A stretch of 60,000 nucleotides of DNA from Tubiluchus corallicola (GCA_030141605.1 JAQGDQ010002366.1:72660-132659); one strand, 5' to 3'; shown: positions 21,270 to 33,015, numbered from the stretch's first letter. The notes: a model not told the origin generated them from the letters alone. Numbers and translations: made by a program.

Positions 21270-22907
21270 CACTCACTATTATACGCTCTAGTATTTTGAA
21301 AATATAGCATAAATTTGAGACGGAACGATAATTATTCAAGATGGTAGCATCCAAATAATGTTTTTTCAGAAGTGGGCGTACAGTAGCCAATTTTAAATAA
21401 CGTTGAATTTCACCTGTAAGCTAAAAGACATTGTAGAGATGTGTGAAAAAGGATGCCAAAGCTGAGACTGACTTTTTCACAAATGATGTTGTCCAATGAA
21501 CATGACTGGCATGAAGACTCACTGATTAACTTTGTTATTGTGCCTACAGTTACAGGCTTGAAACCCTAAAAAGCATTGCTAGTGTCTTCTGTAACAGGAT
21601 ATTCTAAAGTAGAGATGTTCGCTGAAAGTATCTCCCAAAATTTACAAATTTTATTTTTTATCTTCAAAAAATTTGAAAACCTGTCTACTAACTGTTCACG
21701 TGGAATGTCACGAGGAAGTACCTTCCCTGAATGTGACTTAAGTGTCCGAGAGTACGTTCATCATAGAAAAGACGTTCTGGCCATCAGCTTCGTCTGGTAA
21801 ACTGGTATCTGGTAAACTGTCCATTTCATAGTGAAAATTGAAATCTCCCGCAACGATAAGTTTGCAGGATGGAACTGCGAACTTTAACAAGGTTGAAAAA
21901 TCGAAACTAAAATCACTTGTTGTACCTCTGTGTAGCAGACTGTCAGTAAATTTCGCGCCTTAAGATTGCGTATCGTTTGTCAACGATATTCGCGCCTTCA
22001 AATTTCGCGCCATTTGTCTTGGTTCACTGGCTCAATGTGTTTTAAACAGTAGGTATTATTGACGGTTTGAGTATACGGGAACGTTTTGGTTGTCAGTAGT
22101 GTGTGAGAATGTATTTACATTGTTTTTTGCTAGTTTTTTTTCGATTTTATACTGGTAGTGTACCTGAACCTTAACTTGTTCCTCTCAAGACTGGGGCAAT
22201 GATGTAAGCAATAATTATATTTAGTTAAGTAATTTGAACTTGATGTTTAGTAACTTGAAACGAATTAGAATGTGTGGTAAATATGTAATTAGTCTAGAAA
22301 AGATTTCAGTTGATTTGTGCTACAGAATATTGGCAGTATATATTACTTTCTGTACTTTTTAATATTGTATTTTCTATTACGACAGCTTCATTTTCATATT
22401 GTGAGTTTCATTATGTCAGACAATAGCACATTTGCTTTAAATTTTCTGTGTAATTTGTTTCTTATTATTTCTTTATTTGTTTTTTTTGTTTAGAATAAAC
22501 AACTATGCAACCAAAGATGTTTTCTTGTATCCGTTACACTCTGTTTTTGTACTCTTTGGTGGACGACAAATTATAATGAAATGTAAAATTCACCTGGCAA
22601 CTTTGAATGAGATGTCTATTGACTCAAAGGATGTAGTGAGATACTTTCTCAGAAACAACTAAATTTGATCGAGCAATGATGGCCACACCGCCAACTCCAC
22701 GTTTCTCACGAGGTTGCTGATACAATGAATACTCCTTAATAGAAGACAGCACTTCAGAAATAATGGGATCGTCTTTGGTTTTAAACCACGTTTCGGTTCA
22801 AATTATGCAGTCTAAATTTTCGTCCAGTAGTATTGATGCTAAGGCAGCAGTTTTCTCTGTCATAGAACGAGCATTCCGTAATGCACCCCACATATGCAAT
22901 TTAGGAA
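21270..22907 (-). pseudogene. LINE split by a solo LTR, truncated at the foldback
   Basis: Minus strand. The endonuclease starts near 22900 with LRNARSMTEKTAALAS, then TETWFKTKDDP, KRGVGGVAIIARSN (about 22690) and IICRPPKSTK (about 22560). It is then interrupted by the LTR at 22538-21931. The endonuclease resumes with DFSTLLKFAVP and LIVAGDFNFHYEMDSLPD (about 21895-21820). The RT start NNYRSVSNL, FKILERIIVSEFS lies at about 21345-21270, where the element breaks at the foldback. The rest of RT is missing. There are several stops and frameshifts, and an in-frame TGA replaces a codon before TETWF. Confidence 0.85.
21931..22538 (-). repeat. Solo LTR, 608 bp, with perfect 5-bp target duplication
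   Basis: On the minus strand it runs from TGTAACGG to GCTACA. On the plus strand CTCTG flanks both sides (21926-21930 and 22539-22543), a clean 5-bp target-site duplication. It interrupts the endonuclease of a LINE, whose reading resumes on the far side. It has no internal coding region, so it is a recombined solo LTR. The 5-bp duplication fits both gypsy and BEL/Pao. Confidence 0.88.
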
Positions 22908-23979
22908 GCAGCTAGATATCAATGCAATCTTAACTAAAGTTTTGGTTCTATCTGAAATCTGTCTTGTCTCTGTTGTGCAATTTTGCACGATACAATTCTT
23001 AAGCAAACGGCTGACGTTGACACCTGTCGGTTGTCAATATAGTGACCCCATTTCCGGCTTGTAGGTAGTGTGAAGAAGAAGTGTGAGAGCGATACCGAGT
23101 TTGAAAAATTCCAGGTATAATTTTAATACCGAAACTAGCGTCTTGTACCTTTTAGCTATTAATGAAGCTCGGGTACAAGATACCAAGCCTGTGCTGCTTG
23201 ACATCTTTATATCCAGGTAACAGTATGCCCCAAATATAAGGATAGAGTGTATGATAGGCAGCTCAAGGTTACGTGTAGATTTTCACGAAACGTCTAACTT
23301 CCAGGCTTACAGTAGTACTAAAATACATGCTATCGTGAAAAGAAGCCAGACTGATTCCGTTTAGTATGTGGCTTTAATGGAAGTTATTTGAAGTTTCAGC
23401 CAAGAAAATTTAAAACAGACTTGCCATTAAATTTTCACACTGATTCTCACTATAATATACTGTAGTTTTCCAAAATCACTTAAACTAACATTCTAATAGC
23501 ACATAGTTATTAAGATAACCAAAACGCTAAAGTTACACAATAAAAAATCGTTAAAAGTGCGAGCACAGATCGCAAGTTGCTAACACCTCTTATACTACAT
23601 GTATATGACGATTCTTCATGAGAAACAGCACGAGGAAAATTCGTCGTAAAGGTTACTGTGAAGTGCGACATAGAAAATAATGTGTTCCATTTTCGTGAGG
23701 AAGATGGCTGTTCAGGACAATTCATTCAAAAAGGTCTTTAGTCCGTTTCTATGCAAATGGACTCTCTACCTAAATTTTCGCTCTAAACAAATTTTTGTTC
23801 CCCGTAGAATATTTTCTAATCTTTTATACGTATAATTTAATGTAATTTTACACGTTACAGAATCGCACAGTTTAGCACATTGCCAAATAAACTCTTGTAT
23901 GATTACTATGATAAACTCATGAAACCCTTTCCATTTTGAAAACCGTTACGAGTTTTAGTTGTATAATTAAAATACTTAC
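22908..23979. other. Kv intron DNA downstream of exon 1
   Basis: About 1 kb of AT-rich sequence with no recognised coding region. It is the 5' part of the Kv intron on the minus strand. Confidence 0.5.
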
Positions 23980-24513
23980 CTGAGCATCACGGTGCGATCT
24001 GTAACTCGCCCAGCAACATGCCTCAAGTTGATTTTCGTCTATTCCCCAGTATGTTAGCTCTTCTTCGTACATTGGTCCGCATACGTCGGTAGGCATGTGT
24101 AGCTTACCAGTTCGGTAATAGTTCAAAACGGCTGCAAATACAGTTGGATGACGGTCGAAGAAGTACTCTCCCGTAGTAGGTTCATAGTCAACATTCATGG
24201 CACTGGCGTTTTCGACAAGCCAAGCAAGTCTCGTGTCCGGTATGTTACGCAATGTAGATCGGTATGTTTCATGGCGGACACCCCCCACATTAATTATAAT
24301 TCTGTTTTCTCGTTTTTGGTTGTATGAGGCAGACGGGACATCTAGTAGTTCCATGACTGATAATCTCGGTGCTTGAGAGCTTTCGGGAATACCACTATGT
24401 GCTCGCGAATTTTTTCTCACAGTACCAATAAGGGCACGTGAATCTTTTCGAAAGGATGATAGTGCCAGAAAGTCACTGCAGTCATAATCATCACGAAGCT
24501 CACAATCAGTCAT
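23980..24513 (-). CDS. KCNC (Shaw): Shaw/Kv3-type voltage-gated K+ channel, first coding exon (T1 domain)
   Basis: 178 codons end at a strong donor (GATGCTCAG|GTAAGTATT) in phase 0. The N-terminal 70 residues are Ser/Arg-rich and not conserved. Residues 71-172 form a tetramerisation (T1/BTB) domain: [18 protein letters not shown], then [27 protein letters not shown] and [10 protein letters not shown]. The zinc site HX5CX20CC is intact (H139, C145, C166, C167), as in Shaw, Shab and Shal channels but not Shaker. [23 protein letters not shown] is the Kv3-type signature around it. The product would be a plasma-membrane potassium channel subunit that assembles as a tetramer. The start Met at 24513 is the first in frame, with the stop-rich region beyond it. 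The next exon is at 10203. Confidence 0.93.
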
Positions 24514-25190
24514 AATCAGTCAAAATAAAGCATGTGCTTTGAAACCGCACTGTAGCTTATGTTGTACCACATGTTGAAGCTATTACGGTTTTGTGTTCTC
24601 TAAATTTTTCGTACCAGCTCTCTTGAAACTAAAGCATTAATGTTAATCATGGTTCGTTTTCTATCACAGATAGCTGCTCGTTGTCTAATTCATGATCTGA
24701 AAAAAGTCGTCAGCATACAGAGTTTAGAATTTAGAAATTATTTTCATGGAATTTTTATTATTTTTTAGCAGATAGCGCAGTGCAACAGACATATTGTATA
24801 CAATGGTGTCATTTGTCCCCACTAACAATAGAGAATCAGTGTAAATACAATTTTATGAAATAAAATAAATAAAATAAAATAAAACAAGTAGGCCTATTCA
24901 CTTAATCAAGGCCTAAAAATATTTTAAATGGCTTATCACAAAATTTAGTTCTCTGGCGGACAATGTATTTCTTACTTGTAGAAATAAGTTACGATGTAAA
25001 TCGTTTTCAATTTTGTTTTCACTTTATTTTCTTAACGTTCTAGGCATGCCATGAGACCATGCTTTTACGTTAATTTTTTAGTGTCGTCTGTCAGGATATG
25101 TTTTTTCAAAGCAAACTTCTACAACAGACGACAAATTAAAGTGGAAGAAGACCAGTAAAATTATCGAACGAGACAGAAGGACAGTGACAA
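24514..25190. other. 5' flank of the Kv gene
   Basis: The likely 5' UTR and promoter region of the channel gene on the minus strand. No unambiguous core promoter element stands out. It contains a short TAAAA-rich tract at about 24855-24885. Confidence 0.35.
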
Positions 25191-25330
25191 AAGCCCGCGC
25201 ACACGCACCCACGTACACACACATGCACGCATGCACACATGCACGCACTCACGCACGCACTCACGTACCCGCACGCACGCACGCACGCACACACACATAC
25301 ACACACCTTCGCGCACATGCACACACGCAT
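25191..25330. repeat. Compound (CA)n/(CGCA)n microsatellite
   Basis: About 140 bases made of CACA, CGCA and TGCA units. Frames through it give Cys/Val/Arg or His/Thr/Ala repeats and are not genes. Confidence 0.95.
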
Positions 25331-26039
25331 TTCCAAAGCAAATTTCTGCAACAGGTGACAAAATTAATTAAAGTGGAAGAAAACTAGCAAAATTATCGAA
25401 CGAGACAGAAAGACAGTGAAAAAGGCACATTACAGGGACGAAATATCATTTATTTTTGACTCCTCCGTACATTGTAAACATTGTAATGGCTCACCCAGAT
25501 GAAGCCATTGCATAGTGGCGCTGAATATCAGGTATAAAACGGTCGCTATGGAATGGCTCGTGGGGCAACTGCATGTGTTCCGTTATTCAAGGCTACAAAT
25601 ACAATCTACTTGAGCTGATGAAGCGCACAGAGTGAATTCTGATTAGAGGGATAGTAAAAAGTGAAGGTAACGAGGAATAAGTAAAAGGAGACACTTGTGT
25701 TTTGTTTAAATTTAATTATGGAGTTCCCACATTTATTGTAAAGATGGCGGCGTGGCAAGATTTCATATTGTCATTGAGTTAATGGGACTACGTCATACTC
25801 GTGAAATACCTTTTTTGTAAATAAAGAAAAGTAGAAAGCCTGGCTAACATAAAAAGTAACTTAAGAGTAAATTACGGTGTAACAACTCATAATAGGGAAG
25901 ATTTTGAATAGTCAGTAATGGAGTATGCTCAGTATGATGACAGTGTATGGTGTAATTATCAGACTTATTAGAACATACATGTACACAAAAACGAGCTGAA
26001 AACATATGTAGCAAAGCAATGAAAGGTATCAGTACACAC
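25331..26039. other. Intergenic DNA
   Basis: No supported coding region. A direct copy of flanking sequence (AATTATCGAACGAGACAGAA and surroundings) occurs on both sides of the microsatellite at about 25160 and 25395. Confidence 0.5.
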
Positions 26040-26320
26040 AACTTGTTATTTGAAAATTCCTTTGACTATTTACCAAAAAAAACGTATATTTCACAGAAGC
26101 AAAAATGTTTTATAAAATTGTTAATCAGTTAACAGCATTATATTTATTTGAAATACTGCCAACTGAATACTTGTATTCATTGCGTAAGAGAGATGATTTG
26201 CTTTGTTCCATACTAGATGTAACTATTTTAAATACTCGCTCTTTCCTGTGTCCGTGACTGAATGGAACAATTTGCCAAATTTTATAAAAGACTCCTTCCG
26301 TCAGCGTATTTTGCAGCAGG
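26040..26320 (+). pseudogene. LINE RT C-terminal fragment
   Basis: MFYKIVNQLTALYLFEILP near 26107 and, in another frame, YSLFPVSVTEWNNLPNFIKDS (about 26230-26295) match the conserved end of many LINE RT proteins (FYKI, then FFPR-WN-LP). One frameshift separates them. Nothing upstream of it in this element is left. Confidence 0.72.
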
Positions 26321-26399
26321 TACAAAAAGTATCTGCATACCTACATATTACACACATGACTCTCATTCAGGAGCAGTTCCACAAACTCGAAAAAATAGA

Positions 26400-27720
26400 A
26401 TTATTACAAGAAATAGACGATTTGCATGAGAAAACAAAGGAAAAATATGGGAAAAATGAAGGGCTGGGGAAAACAGGTAACATAAGAGAAATGAAGACAG
26501 AATTCAGACAGTCACAATGTTATATGCCGTATCACCACAAAAGGCTAAGATGTTATTTTGGAAATACTGCAGATACAAACACGGGAAGTTTGGTGAAATG
26601 ACAACAATTTGTAGATACTATAGAGATGGTAAGCGCTGTTCCTATGGACGGAAGATTTTGACATGAAAAAGAGACAGTGTAACAGAGAAAAATAGTGATG
26701 ATCGATAGAGATGGAAGAGGATGTGATGAAAATGAAATGAAAATAGATCAAACAAAGTATGGGCGGGAGATTATGAACGTAGAGGAAATGAGTGGAACAT
26801 TAAAAACTGGATTAGCGATTAAAAAGCAAGAAATGAAGAAATGCAGAGGTTGAAACAACAAATTCTTTTTAGGGACCAAGAACAAAAATGATGGTGCAAA
26901 TAAGTCAGTATTGTTAGAGAAAAGAGAAAATATAGAAAAAATATAGGAAATATAAGAAGGGGTGTAAAAATAAAAAATGTGCAAAAATTTCAAAATATAT
27001 TATGCAAACTGTAGATGTATGAAAAGAAAAGAAGAAAGTATCACAGCAATGTTAGAAGAAAAGCATTTAGAAAATAATATGTTTGGTAGAAACTTTTTGA
27101 AATGAGGAAGAAGTTGTTTATTTTAACGAAAACAATAAAGTATGAAAAATTTATAAATAATCGTGAAGAAGATAAAGGCTGTATACTTGTGAAGGAGGTA
27201 GCTATGGTAACATACCTGTATTCTAGAAAAGGTAAATGAAAATTATGAAGAACTTTGGCTGATCACAAACAATGGAAGGACTAAAATAAAGAACAAAAAT
27301 ACAGAAGTTGAAGAAAATGTACCAACATACATACAGACATGTAGACATGCGGAAAGAGAAAGAAAAAATCATAATGATCAGTGATTATAACCGTAAAATC
27401 GGGAAAATAATAAGTAGATTCAGAGACTATGTAGCGCCAGCAGGTAGACCATTATAAATAAATACAAAAAGCAAACCTGGAAGTATTAAATGGTGATTCA
27501 AAATGCAAGAGTATGCGGACAGCGCAGAAGGCGAAGCAAAATCAGTAACACAATTGTGATGACCCTGATCCTGTATTTCCTCTAGGGGAATCAAAAAGGG
27601 GAATGCTGCGTTAGTTTTACATCTCATAACAGAAGGGAGCTAGTATGATAGTCACTAAATGTATGGATGCAGATCGGCCTAAGGCTGATGTTAAAAATAC
27701 GGGGGACTATGGCCTATTTG
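26400..27720 (+). pseudogene. LINE-like remnant with CCCH-type ORF1 and endonuclease
   Basis: The stretch is A/G-rich on the plus strand. Around 26540-26660 it reads CYFWKYCRYKHGKFGE (first Cys as Arg in the shifted frame) and CRYYRDGKRCSYGRK, CCCH zinc-finger spacing as in ORF1 proteins of some invertebrate LINEs. From about 27235 it reads NENYEELWLITNNGRTKIK, then EKIIMISDYNRKIGKI (about 27350-27410), the position of the GDFN motif of AP-endonucleases. LEVLNGDSKCKRVWTAQ follows near 27480. Many stops and frameshifts. Assignment as one element is an inference from order and shared base composition. Confidence 0.5.
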
Positions 27721-28779
27721 CATTCTATACACTGATGGATCTAAAGAAAAAGAAAGATCAAATGGCAGATATTAAAATAATTAATCAAACAATTTAATTA
27801 TCAACAAATTCCAAAGTGATTCGATTTAAGCAAAAGTTCAGTAATAACAAAGATATAGCAATATTGACAAAGCTTGGGGTTAGTAGGGTATATACGTTTG
27901 CATGAAGTTCATGTCTGCCCACTATGTACCTAGGTTTTTTTGGAACACTTTTCCTTTAAAGCGAACAGTCTGTAGAACGGTAGCAATACGTCGTATAACC
28001 TCTGCGTCTGAATACAGTTGTGATTCCAAACTTCGTCAGAGAACTACCAATTAGTCTTTACCCAGCAAGTAGCATCGAAGAACATTGGGCTAGTATACGT
28101 GACGTTTACGTTATCAGTGCGATGTTAGTTACGATCGTAACAAAAGCGAAAAGTACCTGTTACCACCCTGGATGTGGTTCTGTAGTAGGTCGATCCATTT
28201 GTCCGTCCGTGGGTAACTCCACTATTGCAGACTGCAAGCCAGCATCTCTGGGACAACTCTGGTTGACGACCACAGGCTACACCAACTAGGCTCTCACTGT
28301 ATCACCATGTACATTACACACCATATCTTGTGTGAAACTTTCTAGTACGGCATTTCTCTTCAAAAACATATAACTTCACAGAGACGAGTAAATGACCTGT
28401 CTCGTTCTGTGTCAAGTTGCCGTCTATATCTAAACAGTGTTGAACGAAGTTCATCGAGAAGCCACTCGCTTAAACAGCTGTAATTTTATTCACCTGTACA
28501 CTATCGTTAACCTTGACTTAGCCACTGCATTACAGCCGCGATAGGGCAGACAAGAGTGGGTCAGACGGAATTCAAAAGGGGGTCTGTTAGTAGGTGCCTA
28601 CATCCTAACAAATTATCAGTAATTAATAACACAATTAACTATCACTGCCAGTAGCTAAATATCATACATATCAATTAATTGAACATACAGTATGAATAGG
28701 GCTTAATGTTGCATAAGCGTAATGTGAGAACTATTAAATCTAGGGCGAAACATGACAACAATGCAATATTTACTAACAG
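27721..28779. other. Unassigned DNA between LINE pieces
   Basis: No domain was recognised. It includes an 89-codon plus-strand frame at 28020-28289 with no known motif. Its position between two parts of what looks like one LINE suggests an insertion. Confidence 0.35.
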
Positions 28780-29250
28780 TATATTAGAGGGAGGCATTCA
28801 TAATAGAGAATAAAAAGTGAAGTGAGAGAAGAGAAGTAACGAGCTAAGAGAGAAAGATGCTAAGTGTTGGAGAGTGTTAACCAATAAAGGAGAATATTAA
28901 CAAAATGTGGGAAAGCGAAGACAGCTTTCAAGAAAAATATGACAAGTGGAACGGTGAAGCACTTTAATAAAAGAAAGTCTAAACAAATGTACTAAAAGGA
29001 AGAGAGGTATTTCAAAAGGTGTTAGAATACTAAAAAAAATTAAAAAAGATTTGAAGTCACAGCAAAATAAGACAGGTATTAGCATAACAGAAAAACAAAT
29101 AATGGCTGAAAAAATAAACATAGTCGCGCAACACGTACTTGAATAAGAACAAAGTGATCAAACAAGAAGAATAAAAAAAGGTGCGGAAAGTTTCAATAAT
29201 GGAGCCGGCATTCGATCTAAAAGATTTTGGGAATTCTGACGAGCAGGAAG
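28780..29250 (+). pseudogene. Probable continuation of the CCCH/endonuclease LINE
   Basis: The sequence is A/G-rich like 26.4-27.7 kb. FQEKYDKWNGEALK near 28930 and a Lys-rich coiled stretch lead to GAGIRSKRFWEF near 29205. This matches the linker between endonuclease and RT in LINEs, which often carries KY-W and FW motifs. The RT itself is absent. Weak but consistent. Confidence 0.4.
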
Positions 29251-29527
29251 AAAGAGGTACGTCACATTTTTACTGTTGTGAATAAATTTATAAATCGGCA
29301 ATTTGGTAGTAAATTAATGGAGTTATCAGCTGAATTAGATTCAGTTGATAAATCTCATGCCTCCCTGATTTTCATAAGATAAATTTATTGGTTGACAGAG
29401 AAACTCACCCAGCTGATAAGTACGGATTTAATGCGATGCAAATTATTGTACATTTTAGAGAAATACAGGTGTGTCTTGTATAGAAAATTGTAGGAACACA
29501 GATGTCTTGTTTAAGCGAAGACACTAT
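29251..29527. other. Short unassigned stretch
   Basis: A plus-strand reading with MELSAELDSVDKSHASLIF and VDRETHPADKYGFNAMQ between 29315 and 29450 looks protein-like, but I do not recognise it. One stop interrupts it. Confidence 0.35.
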
Positions 29528-30630
29528 TGTCTCGTATAGCCACATGCAGAGTTACAGTTAATTAACGGAAGGTCGGTAGTATGCAGATGTCGTATAGAGG
29601 TGACTTTATGATTGTCACCAAGGTCTGTGCTCGGAGACATTGGAAGAGAGAAATCTGAAGATTTGCCGACGACGGAAAGAGATCTCACGGAGCGAAAGAA
29701 TTCGAAGAAACACCTTGCTGATCGTAAAGTCAGAAATCGCATGGCGGGTGGTGTCACCTGCCACAGGTGTTGCCATATGGTGCAATATTTAGCAAGGTCA
29801 GCTCTCCGAGTTATAAACTCTAAGTTTTAGACTAGCGACACACACACACACGAGGAGCGACGTGAGTTACACACACCCACGCACATCGAGGAGGAGAGTC
29901 TGACAGTGTGTCCGAGACAGCCTTCTAGAAGAGAAGAACATCATTTGACACCAGCGTAGAGGAGTCTGCGTTCTCAGCAATAGACTGGGCACTGGATCAA
30001 CAAAAGTCTCGTTAAGCTATTTGGAGTTGACCAAGTGTAAGGGTACATTGGTCAATCCGCAAGTTAAGTGTACTTTCACATTTCTGTAGTTTCACATTGT
30101 ATTAAGCACCATAAGTGCAGCATACTGAATCGTTGTCAAGTAAAGTGAATGAGCATCTTCTCTGGAGCTATACACTAATTGTAAGCGCTCACCAGCGTAT
30201 AGGGATAAATCTTGTAAAGCAAACCAGGTTAGATAACGTGTATTCTGTAATTGAATAAATTCAATTCACTGTGGTAACGTCGATAACAAGTTCTTGTATG
30301 ATTAAGAGCGTTCAAAGTAAAGCAACACTAAATCCTAGAAAACTCATTTGCGGGAGCTACGCTCGATAACTTGAGGGAAGAAGACCTCCACTCACAACGC
30401 AAGGTCAAAGTGACAGTCTTGAAGGACAGTATCATTGCCTGATAGACTTAACTAAAGCCCTCGGAGTCAGGTGACAGAATCACCTTATAGCGAACTGGAA
30501 GCGAATCTGTAAAATCTAAATTAATCAATATACAATCTATACAATCTATAGATTCAATTCATGATCACTCGATACGGCTAGATAAAACTATACGATCAAT
30601 CTATCGAGAAAAAGGGGTCGTGATATTACA
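29528..30630 (-). repeat. Gypsy-type 3' LTR (outer end approximate)
   Basis: On the minus strand GCTAAGGAGG (polypurine tract) is followed at 30630 by TGTAATATCACGACCCC. The unit lies 200 bases after the stop of a gypsy C-terminal frame, so it is probably that element's 3' LTR. The far end near 29528 (TGTCTCGT on the plus strand) is a guess. The element lacks a 5' LTR for comparison. Confidence 0.45.
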
Positions 30631-30828
30631 CCTCCTTAGCTCAGCATCTCAGCAACAGGAGTGCAGAGGTTACCTCTTTCATCAACTGCATCCAAAAGTG
30701 ACTGCAGATCTTTCTCAGGCCTGTATATCGCCTGTCAAACAGAAGATGGAAACATTGATAATTTTCTTCTCTCGTGAAAACCATACCACCCTACCAGTTC
30801 TGACCACCAATAGTAAAACACGTTGCAG

Positions 30829-31763
30829 TTAAAGCAGACTTACTTCATTGTCTGGAATCGTCTGTGCCAGAAACCGTCTTGTTGTTATGACTGATGCAAT
30901 TATTATTTTTGGATTATAGGTAGACATCCCAGACGAGGACAGTATGATTGTATTTCGCACACTGCAAAGAACGTTATTGGCATCTACATCCCAGTGTACG
31001 CTGGCAGGTAGTAGGCCTCGTATAGAGCGTATGGTTGACTCCTGTGCTCGAGTTCGAGTTGCAGTTTGGTCGGTAAAAATGTAATCTCCATAAAACGTGG
31101 TCTTGAGGCGATTACGATGCGGATAGGTGTAGAGAGGAGGTGAGGGACGCTCGCGATCGTCCAAGGATATATCATAGAATGTCGGAGGGGTGATACAAGG
31201 TGGTGTTAGAATTAGGTCATCTTGATCCGGAATGATAAGTGAGGAAGGTGAAACTTCATGCTCAGGGTTAGGAGAGGGAGAGGCAGTAACCTGGGTTAAT
31301 AACTGATTTTCTTCATTTTCTATCCCAAAATCCAACTGGTCGTAGATTATTGTCTCGCAACTTTCATCGTTGCTCAAAATCGATTTCAACTTTTGTGGAC
31401 TCACGTCCATCTCTACCGACAATGAGTTTACTTCTTCTCTGGAATCATTAGTTCCGTTTCCATCTACAGTAATTGGGATAGAGCTAAGTTGTTTATTCGG
31501 AGTGGAAGTACGTGGGCGGACTGGAGAGAGGTGGGCAGTGAAAGATCGCTAGGGTTGAAGAGAGTGGGAGAGTCAAGCTGTGGTGAGAGGGCTGGAAAAG
31601 AAGGGCTGGAAGTACTGGGCATCAAGGCAGGAAAACTCGAAGCAGTATCAACTTCTTTATTACCGACCGAAGCTTGTTCTGGTGAGTAGTGAGTCTGGTG
31701 GAGGTAACCCAAAAGATAGAGACTCATTAGCCTGACTGGATTCGGTGCTGATTTCCGAAGCAT
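30829..31763 (-). pseudogene. Gypsy C-terminal extension
   Basis: Two minus-strand frames continue the gypsy protein after 31660. They are rich in Pro, Ser and acidic residues. The last frame contains LYTYPHRNRLKTTFYGDYIF, a basic tail motif comparable to YPRRTRKVPEYY in the element at 15.4 kb. Function is unknown. A frameshift near 31470-31700 separates it from the integrase frame. Confidence 0.55.
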
Positions 31764-33015
31764 CGTAGATAATTGTTACTTGCGCGTCTGCGTTAGGTTG
31801 AGTGGAATTATTTTGCGTTGCATTGTCTTGTGCATTCCAAGAGAAGCCCGTGGGTGGCGCATATTTCCAAAGCCTATTGGCATGCACAACTTTACAATTT
31901 CTGGCGCCTGGAAGTTTGATACGGTATACCACATCTGATAATCGTTTGACTACAGTATAACGTCCATCCCAATCCATTTGCAGTTTGGGTGAACGTCCAA
32001 CCTTACGTTGAGGGTTGAAGAACCATACTAAATCATGTTCTTTAAAACGAGAACGTTTAGCTTTAACGTCGTGCCTTCGACGCATTGTTTCACCTGGGAA
32101 GCGCAAATTATTTCGAATAAAATGGTGAACATCATGTAGACTATCTTCTAAGTACTTTACATGGTCAACTACATTATGACAGACAGATTCAGGAGGTCGG
32201 CCCGTTAGCAAGTCGAGAGGAAGACGTAGTTCCCGACCCATCATGGCTTTGGCTGGAGTAAACCCTGTAGCATCATGTTCTGCTGACCGATAACTTAAAA
32301 GAAATAAGGGCATTTTCACATCCCAGACGCGCTGGTGTAAACTTGCGAATTGTGCCAATTGACGGGAGATTTTAATGTACCTTTCTGAGAGGCCATTTGA
32401 TTGAGGCCTTAAAGGGGTGGTACGCGTATTGACAATGTCTACATCTATTGCTATGCGCTCCATTGGAGCTCCTACCCCGTTTTCTACTTTGAGCGCGTCC
32501 CATTGGTGCCAAATAGCTTTTGATTCAGGGCTTAGAGCAGAAACTTGCGCCCATGCAGGTTTTTGGGCTGAAGTTTGCAAAAATCCCAATATTGGGGCTA
32601 TGTCTCTGTCTTTGGTCTGCTCTTCAGCAAAATCAAGATTTACATCTCTTAATGTTGTGCCGATTTTATTAATTTTCGCATTTTGTTGCATTACGTTACA
32701 CGGTTCTCGTTCGCTACAATGTTTGCAACTGGCTTCGCAGGGCCGACGAGAAAGCGCGTCCGCATTTCCGTGGCTTTTGCCTGCACGATATTCTATTGTG
32801 TAATCATACTGGTCTAATTTGCAAAGCCAGCGAGCTAACTGACCTTCTGGTTTACGCAAAGTTCTCAGCCAGCGAAGAGCAGCATGGTCAGTGGGTATAA
32901 CAAACTGCCGTCCGTAAAGATAGTGGTGAAAGTGATTCACAGCTTTAACCACTGCAAGAAGTTCGTTGGCATTCCAGGTCAGCTGGCTTCTCACACCAGG
33001 TGTAGGCCCAAACAA
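31660..33015 (-). pseudogene. Ty3/gypsy RNase H-integrase with two in-frame deletions
   Basis: One open frame of 451 codons. Its first 15 residues are unrelated. RNase H follows from about residue 16 (ANELLAVVKAVNHFHHYLYG, TDHAALRWL, GNADALSRRP). The spacer ends at SKAIWHQWDALKVENGV. The whole H2C2 zinc finger is then missing, and GAPMERIAIDV carries the first catalytic Asp. It jumps directly to DIVNTRTTPLRPQSNGLSER, with the catalytic Glu, so about 60-70 residues with the second Asp are gone. The rest is complete: GRELRLPLDLLTGRPPE, DLVWFFNPQRKVGR, DGRYTVVKRLSDVVYRI, VHANRLWKYAPP. It cannot integrate as it stands. Both deletions preserve the frame. Confidence 0.88.

Noticed and set aside
25136-25387. 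Cys/Val/Ala-rich and His/Thr/Ala-rich frames on both strands
   Set aside because: Products of the CA/CGCA microsatellite.
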